Source of the DNA: Streptomyces sp. NBC_00193
GTDB taxonomy: Bacteria > Actinomycetota > Actinomycetes > Streptomycetales > Streptomycetaceae
Direction: 5' to 3'
Assembly: GCF_026342735.1 (NCBI RefSeq)
Contig: NZ_JAPEMM010000001.1
Span: 1,054,001 to 1,118,000 of the forward strand
DNA length: 64,000 nucleotides
Below are positions 56,946 through 64,000 of this stretch, piece after piece (within the stretch, counting starts at the first letter, position 1; every line of letters starts with the position of its first letter). The notes under the pieces were generated by a model, which saw only the letters and a list, made by a program, of their open reading frames with translations, ran no database searches and was not told the DNA's origin. The position numbers and the translations under genes were made by a program.

Positions 56946-59024
56946 CTAGCGCGCCGGCAGCGGTGCGTACACCACGGTCGCCGCGATGCCGGCCTTGGCG
57001 AGGTCCTTCGTCAGCCGGTCCGCCACCGTCCGGTCGCCGACCAGGATGGTCGGTGCGGCGGGGCCCTCGGCGAGCGCCTTCTTCAGGTGGACCAGCGAGG
57101 TGTCGTACAGCGACGCGAACTCCCGCTTCTGGGCGTCCTTCTCGGCGGGCGGGCCGCCCATCTGGACGTAGAAGATCTCGTACAGCGCCACCATGTCGCC
57201 CGCCCGGTGGTTCAGGAGCTGGGCGAGGAAGGTGGACTTCAGGTTCAGGTACGAGTCGTTGGAGTACAGGGCGATCACCGGGCCCGGCCGGTCCTTGAGG
57301 TCCCGGTCGACGAGCGCCCGGGCCGGCGGGCCCATGTCGCTCCGGCCGCCGCCCTTGGCCCACTTGATCATCGGGCTCTCGTGGAAGGCCGAGGTGGTGT
57401 TCAGCCGGTCCGCGAAGCTGGTCCACCCCGAGGGGACCCCGAACTGCACGCCGCCGAACAGTGCGAGCGCGGTGACCGCCGCGAGACCGGACTGCAGCAG
57501 CCGCTCCACCCGGCGGCGCCGGGGGGAACCCTCGGCCTGGTGCCCGGGCGTCAGCAGGAGCCCGACCAGGCCCAGCGAGATCAGGCCGATCACCAGTCCG
57601 GCGGCGGCCAGCTTCTCGAAGTAGTACGAGAGGTAGCCGATGGTCTTCGTCTGGTAGACACCGAACAGGGTGAGCATCGCCATCGCGCCGAGGACCAGGA
57701 CCAGGACCATCTGTCCGGTGGCGGTGCGCCGGTTCGCCCGCAGCGAGGCGGCCAGCAGGGCCGCCAGGGCGCACCCGATGAGCACCGGGCGGTCGGGGAC
57801 GACCATCGGGCCGGCGAGGTTCGAGGTCTTGGAGACGTCCAGCTTGGTCAGCACGGAGAAGATGCTGGGTAGTCCCGCGAGCAGCGTGCCGCCCGCCAGG
57901 ACCGTGAGGAGCAGTCCGCGCCGGGGGGCGAAGCGCCGCCGGTGGACGACGAGGACCGCGGCCAGGCCGAGGCCGAGCAGGGCACCGTAGAGGTTGTAGA
58001 CGAAGGTGACGGTCACCAGGCCGGCCACCGCGACGAGGGCGAACTCGGCCCGGCCCATCGCGGGCCGCACGAGCAGCGCCAGTCCGACGGCGAGGAACAG
58101 CAGCCCGACGATCTCGGAGTCGAACCCCCGCTCGACGAGGGTGGACATGGAGCCGATCAGCATCACCGCCATCACGCTGGCGCAGACCGCCGCGGCGCGC
58201 CAGCCGCGCAGGCGCGGGCCGCCGATCCAGCGAGCGGCCCAGACCAGGACGGCGCAGAGCAGCGCGTAGGCGCCGATGACGTACAGGAGGTACCGGTTCA
58301 TCATCTCGGCGGCGGGGCCGCCGTCGGTCGAGGACTTCACGAGGACGTCGATCCACGCCAGCAGGAAGTGGGTGCCCTGCGGGTAGACGGCCTCCGAGGG
58401 GGTCATCATGAACGTCTTGGCGGCCTCCTGGTGGAGGAAGTTGTAGCCGCCCACGTGGTGGATGCCGTCGAAGTACGAGAAGTGCCCCATCCGGTCCTCG
58501 GACGTGACGAAGAAGGCCAGCCGCTCGGTGATCGACTTACCGGCGAGCGGGTGGTGCATGTAGTGCCAGACCGCCGCGAAGGTGCCGAGCACCAGGGCGT
58601 CCGTGCCGCGCAGCCGCAGGGGGATGTGCGGGCGCCGGCCGGACAGCCAGCCGCAGACGGACACGACGGTCAGCAGGAAGCCCGCGCCGGGGACCGGGGA
58701 CAGCCCCCACGGCCAGACGGAGAAGAGCAGTCCGAAGGCCATGACGGCGCCGCACAGCATGAAGGCGGAGACGACCAGGCGGTCGAGGAGGCCGCCGCCC
58801 ACCCGGATCAGGGAGCCGATCGCCAGGACCAGGACGGGGATCAGCACCACGTCCAGGCTCATTGCGTCGAGGAGCAGCGGCAGCGCCCAGGAGAGGCCCA
58901 CGGCCGCGGCGAGCACGGGCCACCGCCGCTGTGCCGGGGCCGGCGCCGCGGCCGGACCGCCGGGCTGTCCCGCCCGCGGGTTCTCGGCGTTCCTACTGGT
59001 CAAAAGGGCAGGGCGGGTCGCCAC
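56946..59024 (-). CDS. Large polytopic membrane protein, possibly a lipid-linked glycosyltransferase
   Basis: About 692 residues with roughly 12 helices in the first 500, followed by an extracytoplasmic domain (FADRLNTTSAFHESPMIKWAK, VIALYSNDSYLNLKSTFLAQLL, TILVGDRTVADRLTKDLAKAGI). An early loop between helices contains HYMHHPLAGKSITERLAFFVTSEDRMGHFSYFDGIHHVGGYNFLHQE, the place where GT-C enzymes keep catalytic acids. The layout suggests a GT-C-type transferase or relative, but I do not recognise the family. The start (GTG 59024) is uncertain; no ribosome site is evident. Confidence 0.7.
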   Translation of the reverse strand: MATRPALLTSRNAENPRAGQPGGPAAAPAPAQRRWPVLAAAVGLSWALPLLLDAMSLDVVLIPVLVLAIGSLIRVGGGLLDRLVVSAFMLCGAVMAFGLLFSVWPWGLSPVPGAGFLLTVVSVCGWLSGRRPHIPLRLRGTDALVLGTFAAVWHYMHHPLAGKSITERLAFFVTSEDRMGHFSYFDGIHHVGGYNFLHQEAAKTFMMTPSEAVYPQGTHFLLAWIDVLVKSSTDGGPAAEMMNRYLLYVIGAYALLCAVLVWAARWIGGPRLRGWRAAAVCASVMAVMLIGSMSTLVERGFDSEIVGLLFLAVGLALLVRPAMGRAEFALVAVAGLVTVTFVYNLYGALLGLGLAAVLVVHRRRFAPRRGLLLTVLAGGTLLAGLPSIFSVLTKLDVSKTSNLAGPMVVPDRPVLIGCALAALLAASLRANRRTATGQMVLVLVLGAMAMLTLFGVYQTKTIGYLSYYFEKLAAAGLVIGLISLGLVGLLLTPGHQAEGSPRRRRVERLLQSGLAAVTALALFGGVQFGVPSGWTSFADRLNTTSAFHESPMIKWAKGGGRSDMGPPARALVDRDLKDRPGPVIALYSNDSYLNLKSTFLAQLLNHRAGDMVALYEIFYVQMGGPPAEKDAQKREFASLYDTSLVHLKKALAEGPAAPTILVGDRTVADRLTKDLAKAGIAATVVYAPLPAR

Positions 59025-59172
59025 GGGAGACGGGAACCTTCCATCGTGCGCACGGGAGCCGGATGAGGGGCCTGGAATGCGCGGCCCGATCCGGCCATGT
59101 GCGGCTCGGCCGATCAATCCCCCAACGGCGGAGTCTTCGGATCATAACGCGGGAAGGGGGCCGAACGAGCTG

Positions 59173-59210
59173 CGGCCCGTCCCCGTCCCGGAGGGGACGC
59201 GGACGGGCCG
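59173..59210 (-). terminator. Hairpin after pfkA
   Basis: Outer arms CGGCCCGTCC/GGACGGGCCG and inner arms CGTCCC/GGGACG, separated by one C-C mismatch, with a GGAG loop. It is about 100 nt beyond the pfkA stop, in an otherwise gene-free 282-bp gap (59025-59306). Confidence 0.7.
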
Positions 59211-59306
59211 TCCGGGCCTGGCGGCCGGTCTCCGCGCCCCCGGAGGGGGGTCGCGGACCGGGCCGTTCGGCGGCGGAATTCGGGACGGAAGTCCCGGCCG
59301 GGGCGG

Positions 59307-60332
59307 TCAGAAGACGGACTCGGCCTCGTACATGCGGTCCTCGGGGACGGTCTTCAGCTCGGTGACGGCGGAGGCCAGCGGGGCCATGACGATGTCGGTG
59401 CCGCGCAGGGCGGTCATGTTGCCGAAATCACCGCGGTGGACGCCCTCGACCGCGTGCCAGCCGAACCGGGTCGCGAGGACGCGGTCGTAGGCGGTGGGGG
59501 TGCCGCCGCGCTGGACGTGGCCGAGGATGACCGGGCGGGCTTCCTTGCCCAGGCGCCGCTCCAGCTCGACGGCGAGGCGGTTTCCGATGCCGGCGAACCG
59601 CTCGTGGCCGTACTGGTCGATCGCGCCCTTCTCGTACGGCATGGAGCCCTCGCCGGGGTGCGCGCCTTCGGCCACGCAGATGACGGCGAACTTCTTACCG
59701 CGGGCGAATCGTTCCTCCACCATCTTGACCAGGGCGTCCACCTCGAACGGGCGCTCCGGCAGGCAGATTCCGTGGGCGCCGCCGGCCATGCCGGACTCCA
59801 GGGCGATCCAGCCCGCGTGCCGGCCCATGACCTCGACGACCATCACGCGCTGGTGCGATTCGGCGGTGGTCTTGAGGCGGTCGATGGCCTCCGTGGCGAC
59901 CATGACGGCGGTGTCGAAGCCGAAGGTGCGGTCGGTGGAGGAGATGTCGTTGTCGATGGTCTTCGGTACGCCGACGACCGGCATGCCGGCGTCCGACAGC
60001 ATCCGGGCGGCCGTCAGGGTGCCCTCGCCGCCGATCGGGATCAGGGCGTCGATGCCGTAGCGCTTCGCCAGTTCGACGGCGTTCTCCGCCGCTTCGTGGA
60101 GGCGGGCGCGCTCCATGCGGGCCGATCCGAGGATCGTGCCGCCGCGGGCGAGGATGCCGCTGACCGCGTTGATGTCGAGGGGGCGGAAGTTGCCGTCGAG
60201 GAGGCCCTTGAAGCCGTCCTCGAAGCCGATGACCTCGTCCCCGTGCCCGACCACGGCACGGTGTACGACCGACCGGATGACAGCGTTCAGGCCCGGGCAG
60301 TCGCCGCCTGCGGTGAGAACTCCGATACGCAT
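59307..60332 (-). CDS. pfkA: 6-phosphofructokinase
   Basis: 341 residues. It phosphorylates fructose-6-phosphate in glycolysis. Motifs: MRIGVLTAGGDCPGLNAVIR, ARGGTILGSAR, LIPIGGEGTLTAARML, VPKTIDNDISSTDRTFGFDTA, VMGRHAGWIAL and LGHVQRGGTPTAYDRVLATRFG. The phosphoryl-donor position is Gly (GGEGT), the ATP type, while the second diagnostic position is Lys (PKTIDND), which is otherwise seen in PPi enzymes; this mixed pattern is known for Streptomyces ATP-dependent enzymes. ATG 60332 has AGGAG about 10 nt upstream. Divergent from pta. Confidence 0.95.
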   Translation of the reverse strand: MRIGVLTAGGDCPGLNAVIRSVVHRAVVGHGDEVIGFEDGFKGLLDGNFRPLDINAVSGILARGGTILGSARMERARLHEAAENAVELAKRYGIDALIPIGGEGTLTAARMLSDAGMPVVGVPKTIDNDISSTDRTFGFDTAVMVATEAIDRLKTTAESHQRVMVVEVMGRHAGWIALESGMAGGAHGICLPERPFEVDALVKMVEERFARGKKFAVICVAEGAHPGEGSMPYEKGAIDQYGHERFAGIGNRLAVELERRLGKEARPVILGHVQRGGTPTAYDRVLATRFGWHAVEGVHRGDFGNMTALRGTDIVMAPLASAVTELKTVPEDRMYEAESVF

Positions 60333-60612
60333 CGTGCTGTGTCTCCTGCTCCTGGTCGTACGTGACTGTTCGCGTGCGGGCGAAGAGTCGTACATATGAA
60401 GGGCGTATTGATGAAGCCTGTCCGATTGTTCCACGGGCCCCGGGTGACGCGCGCTCCGTGGCACGCCACCCCAGGGGGGCCCACAGGGCCTTTCGGCCCC
60501 CTCCGGCAGGCCCTTCTCCCGGCGGGCGTCTTAAGGAATCACAGGGGTATTGTCAAGAGGTCAAGCCCACATTAACTGGGACAACCGACTCGAATTGGGA
60601 CGGAGAGCACGC
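60333..60612. promoter_or_regulatory. Divergent promoter region between pfkA and pta
   Basis: 280 bp with no gene seen. A C/G-rich hairpin-prone part (about 60466-60520) is followed by a less GC-rich stretch (TTAAGGAATCACAGG, TTGTCAAGAGGTCAAGC, ACATTAACTGGGACAACC) that probably carries the pta promoter. Confidence 0.45.
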
Positions 60613-62700
60613 GTGACGCGCAGCGTGTACGTGACGGGGATCGAGCGGGGGGACGGCCGCCAGGTCGTCGAGCTGGGCATCATGGAGCTCCTGACCCGCC
60701 AGACAGGCCGGGTGGGCGTCTACCGCCCCCTGTTGCACGACGGACCCGACCGGCTGTTCGACCTCCTCAAGGGCCGGTACCGGATCGACCAGGACGCCGC
60801 GACGGCCTACGGCATGGAGTACCACGAGGCCTCCGCCATCCTGGCCGAGAAGGGCACCGACGAACTGGTCTCCCAGCTCGTCGGCCGCTACCACAAGGTG
60901 GCGCGCGACTACGAGGTCATGCTGGTCCTCGGCACCGACTACGCCGACACCAACCTCCCTGACGAGCTGGCGCTCAACGCCCGTCTCGCCAACGAGCTGG
61001 GCGCGCTGGTCATCCCCGTCGTGGGCGGCACCAAGCACCCGGCCGAGGCCGTGCGCGCCGAGACCCGCAACGCCTACCGCGCCTACGAGGCGCTGGGCTG
61101 CCACGTGGGCGCGATGGTCGTCAACCGGGTGGCCGCCGAGGACCGCGAGGTGATAGCCGAGCGCCTGGCCGCCAGGCTCCCCGTGCCCTGCTACGTCCTG
61201 CCGGACGACAAGCACCTGTCCGCCCCGACGGTCGCCCAGATCACCCGGGCGCTCGGCGGCGAGGTGCTCCTCGGCGACGAGGCCGGACTGGCCCGCGACG
61301 CCCTGGACTTCGTCTTCGGCGGGGCCATGCTGCCGAACTTCCTGAACGCCCTGACCCCCGGCTGCCTGGTCGTCACCCCCGGGGACCGCTCCGACCTGGT
61401 CATCGGCGCGCTCGCCGCGCACACCTCCGGCACCCCGCCGATCGCCGGTGTGCTGCTGACGCTGAACGAGCGCCCGGGCAAGGACATCCTGACGCTGGCC
61501 TCCAAGCTGGCTCCGGGCACCCCGGTGGTCTCGGTGGCGGGCAACAGCTTCCCCACGGCCGCCGAACTCTTCGCGCTGCAGAGCCGGCTGAACTCCGCGA
61601 CCCCGCGCAAGCTGGAGACCGCGCTCGGCCTGTTCGAACGCCACGTGGACACCGCCGAGCTGCGCGAGGTGCTCTCGGTGGCCCGCTCCGAGCGGGTCAC
61701 GCCGATGATGTTCGAGAACCAGCTGCTGGAACAGGCCCGCGCCGAGCGCCGCCGCGTGGTCCTCCCCGAGGGCACCGAGGAGCGCGTGCTGCGCGCCGCG
61801 GACGTGGTGCTGCGCCGCGGGGTCTGCGACCTCACCTTGCTGGGCGAGGAGCAGGCGATCCTGAAGAAGGCCGCCGACCTGGGCATCGACATCTCGGCCG
61901 CCCAGCTCATCGACCCGGCGACCTCCCCGCTGCGGGAACGATTCGCCGAGTACTACGCCAAGGCCCGCGCCCACAAGGGCATGACGGTCGAGCTGGCCCA
62001 CGACGTGGTCACCGACGTCAACTACTTCGGCACCCTGATGGTCCAGGAGGGCCTGGCCGACGGCATGGTCTCCGGCTCGGTGCACTCCACCGCCGCCACC
62101 ATCCGCCCGGCCTTCGAGATCATCAAGACCAAGCCCGACGCGTCCATCGTCTCCTCGGTCTTCTTCATGTGCCTGGCCGACAAGGTCCTGGCCTACGGCG
62201 ACTGCGCCGTGAACCCGGACCCCAACGCCGAGCAGCTCGCCGACATCGCCGTCCAGTCGGCCGCCACCGCCGCCGCCTTCGGCCTGGACCCGCGGATCGC
62301 GATGCTCTCGTACTCGACCGGCACCTCCGGCTCGGGCGCCGACGTGGACAAGGTCCGCAAGGCCACCGAGATCGTCCGCGAGCAGCGCCCCGACCTGCTG
62401 ATCGAGGGGCCGATCCAGTACGACGCCGCCGTGGAGCCCTCGGTCGCCGCGACCAAGCTGCCCGAGTCGGAGGTGGCCGGCCGCGCGACGGTGCTGATCT
62501 TCCCCGACCTCAACACCGGCAACAACACGTACAAGGCCGTGCAGCGTTCGGCCGGCGCCGTGGCGGTCGGCCCGGTCCTGCAGGGTCTGCGCAAGCCCGT
62601 CAACGACCTCTCGCGCGGCGCCCTGGTCCAGGACATCGTCACCACCGTGGCCATCACGGCGATCCAGGCGCAGTCCCACCCCCGGCCCGCAGCCGGCTGA
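60613..62700 (+). CDS. pta: Phosphate acetyltransferase
   Basis: 695 residues, the long form. N-terminal DRTGG/P-loop-like domain (SVYVTGIERGDGRQVVELGIMELL, VMLVLGTDY), middle DRTGG region (LVVTPGDRSDLVIGAL), and the C-terminal catalytic PTA domain (PMMFENQLLEQARAERRRVVLPEGTEERVLRAA, GMVSGSVHSTAATIRPAF, STGTSGSGADVDKV, FPDLNTGNNTYKAVQRS). It exchanges acetyl-CoA and acetyl phosphate, with ackA immediately downstream (61 nt). GTG 60613 has GGAGAG 6 nt upstream. Confidence 0.95.
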   Translation: MTRSVYVTGIERGDGRQVVELGIMELLTRQTGRVGVYRPLLHDGPDRLFDLLKGRYRIDQDAATAYGMEYHEASAILAEKGTDELVSQLVGRYHKVARDYEVMLVLGTDYADTNLPDELALNARLANELGALVIPVVGGTKHPAEAVRAETRNAYRAYEALGCHVGAMVVNRVAAEDREVIAERLAARLPVPCYVLPDDKHLSAPTVAQITRALGGEVLLGDEAGLARDALDFVFGGAMLPNFLNALTPGCLVVTPGDRSDLVIGALAAHTSGTPPIAGVLLTLNERPGKDILTLASKLAPGTPVVSVAGNSFPTAAELFALQSRLNSATPRKLETALGLFERHVDTAELREVLSVARSERVTPMMFENQLLEQARAERRRVVLPEGTEERVLRAADVVLRRGVCDLTLLGEEQAILKKAADLGIDISAAQLIDPATSPLRERFAEYYAKARAHKGMTVELAHDVVTDVNYFGTLMVQEGLADGMVSGSVHSTAATIRPAFEIIKTKPDASIVSSVFFMCLADKVLAYGDCAVNPDPNAEQLADIAVQSAATAAAFGLDPRIAMLSYSTGTSGSGADVDKVRKATEIVREQRPDLLIEGPIQYDAAVEPSVAATKLPESEVAGRATVLIFPDLNTGNNTYKAVQRSAGAVAVGPVLQGLRKPVNDLSRGALVQDIVTTVAITAIQAQSHPRPAAG

Positions 62701-62761
62701 GCCCGTGGCCGGCTGAGCCCCTCCCCCACCGAGCCCCCACCGCAAAGGAAAGACCCTCATC

Positions 62762-63976
62762 GTGACCGCATCGCGCGTACTCGTCCTCAACTCCGGCTCC
62801 TCGTCGGTGAAGTACCAGCTGCTCGACATGGCGGACTCCTCCCGCCTGGCAGTCGGTCTGGTGGAGCGCATCGGCGAGGAGACCTCCCGGCTCAGTCACG
62901 AGCCGCTGACCGGTCCGGGGGCCGCGGGCGGCAAGCGCGTGACGGAGGGCCCCATCGCGGACCACGCCGCCGCGCTGCGTGCCGTCTCGGCGGAGCTCGC
63001 CGCCGACGGGCTGGGCCTGGACTCCCCCGAGCTGGCCGCCGTCGGCCACCGGGTGGTGCACGGCGGGACCAAGTTCACCCACCCGACGCTGATCGACGAC
63101 GCCGTCCTGGCCGAGATCCGCGCCCTGATCCCGCTCGCCCCGCTGCACAACCCGGCGAACGTGACCGGCATCGAGGTGGCGCGGGAGCTGCGCCCCGACC
63201 TGCCGCAGGTCGCCGTCTTCGACACGGCCTTCCACTCGACCATGCCGGAGCACGTGGCGCGGTACGCGATCGACGCCGCGACGGCCGACAAGTACTCCAT
63301 CCGGCGGTACGGGTTCCACGGCACCTCGCACGCCTACGTCGCCCGGGCCACGGCCCGGCTCCTGGGCAAGGCCGAGGAGGACGTGAACGTGATCGTGCTC
63401 CACCTGGGCAACGGCGCCTCGGCCTCGGCCGTGCACGGCGGGGTCTGCGTGGAGACCTCCATGGGACTGACCCCGCTGGAGGGCCTGGTCATGGGCACCC
63501 GCTCGGGCGATCTGGACCCGGCCGTCGTCTTCCACCTGGCACGGGTGGGGGGCATGTCCATCGACGAGATCGACTCGCTGCTCAACAAGAAGAGCGGTCT
63601 GCTGGGTCTGTGCGGCGACAACGACATGCGCGAGGTGCAGCGGCGGGCGGCGGAGGGCGACGCCTCCGCCCGCCTGGCACTGGCCTCGTACATCCACCGT
63701 CTGAAGAAGTACATCGGCGCCTACTCGGCGGTCCTCGGCCGGGTGGACGCGGTCGCCTTCACGGCGGGCGTGGGCGAGAACTCCTCCGCGATCCGGGAGA
63801 TGGCCCTGGCCGGTCTGGCCGAACTGGGCCTGGCGCTCGACCTGGAGGCGAACTCGGTACGGTCCCCCGAGCCGCGCCTGGTGTCCGCGGAGTACGCACG
63901 GGTGGCCGTGGCCGTGGTCCCGACGGACGAGGAACTGGAGATCGCCAGCCAGACGTACGCGCTGGTTACCGGGTAG
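62762..63976 (+). CDS. ackA: Acetate kinase
   Basis: 404 residues, complete. Makes ATP and acetate from acetyl phosphate, reversibly. Motifs: VLVLNSGSSSVKYQLLD, GHRVVHGGTKFT, FDTAFHSTMPE, RRYGFHGTSHAYV (catalytic-site His region), VLHLGNGASASAV, MGLTPLEGLVMGTRSGDLDP and FTAGVGENSSAIREM. GTG 62762 follows AAAGGAAAG. It forms an operon with pta for overflow metabolism or acetate use. The last 24 bases of the window hold no feature. Confidence 0.96.
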   Translation: MTASRVLVLNSGSSSVKYQLLDMADSSRLAVGLVERIGEETSRLSHEPLTGPGAAGGKRVTEGPIADHAAALRAVSAELAADGLGLDSPELAAVGHRVVHGGTKFTHPTLIDDAVLAEIRALIPLAPLHNPANVTGIEVARELRPDLPQVAVFDTAFHSTMPEHVARYAIDAATADKYSIRRYGFHGTSHAYVARATARLLGKAEEDVNVIVLHLGNGASASAVHGGVCVETSMGLTPLEGLVMGTRSGDLDPAVVFHLARVGGMSIDEIDSLLNKKSGLLGLCGDNDMREVQRRAAEGDASARLALASYIHRLKKYIGAYSAVLGRVDAVAFTAGVGENSSAIREMALAGLAELGLALDLEANSVRSPEPRLVSAEYARVAVAVVPTDEELEIASQTYALVTG

Positions 63977-64000
63977 TCACTTTGGACTTTCCGCCAGACG

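Overview
The window is high-GC actinobacterial DNA (strong G/C third-position bias, frequent GTG starts, purine-rich ribosome sites, long antisense open frames) and reads as a Streptomyces chromosome-core segment. From memory, the order ackA-pta-pfkA, glgB-mak-treS-glgE/glgP, an M4 protease, glgX, L,D-transpeptidases, an enoyl-CoA hydratase and a small EF-hand protein matches the SCO5420-5464 stretch of S. coelicolor read in reverse. Genes that look added to this backbone are the most interesting.

Layout. 1-2.6 kb: end of a cobalt-type ECF transporter (cbiQ, cbiO), a propeller-like protein and a PadR regulator. 2.7-5.2 kb: an EF-hand protein, then a two-gene secondary-metabolite unit: a tRNA-dependent cyclodipeptide synthase overlapping a P450 that closely resembles Mycobacterium tuberculosis CYP121 (mycocyclosin synthase). 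5.2-9.1 kb: YVTN propeller lipoprotein plus polysaccharide deacetylase operon, an anti-sigma-type ATPase and a crotonase. 9.2-15 kb: cell-wall block of three L,D-transpeptidases and a large secreted choice-of-anchor/SpaA-repeat protein. 15.2-17.6 kb: glgX.

17.7-37 kb: exopolysaccharide locus with CDP-alcohol phosphotransferase, TagD-like cytidylyltransferase, two GT4 glycosyltransferases, a Wzz-like copolymerase with degenerate ATP site, a flippase, a Wzy-like membrane protein, a WcaF-like acetyltransferase, gmd and fcl (GDP-L-fucose) and an initiating polyprenyl glycosylphosphotransferase. A lone tnpB element has inserted between the acetyltransferase and the second glycosyltransferase. A TetR regulator, small proteins, a lipoprotein and a 923-residue secreted multidomain protein are interspersed.

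37-44.8 kb: secreted M4 protease, nitronate monooxygenase-like flavoprotein, a secreted Asp/His-rich protein, and a DHA2 transporter divergent from an AsnC/Lrp regulator. 44.8-55.6 kb: the GlgE pathway: glgP divergent from glgE-treS-mak-glgB. Trehalose is converted to maltose (TreS), phosphorylated (Mak), polymerised (GlgE), branched (GlgB) and later degraded (GlgP, GlgX). The glgE 5' end carries what looks like an 11-nt insertion that separates an N-terminal extension from the enzyme core. 55.5-64 kb: a decayed MerR/thioredoxin remnant, an HTH regulator, a large membrane protein, pfkA, and pta-ackA.

All calls come from reading the sequence and from memory of protein families; no database search was run.
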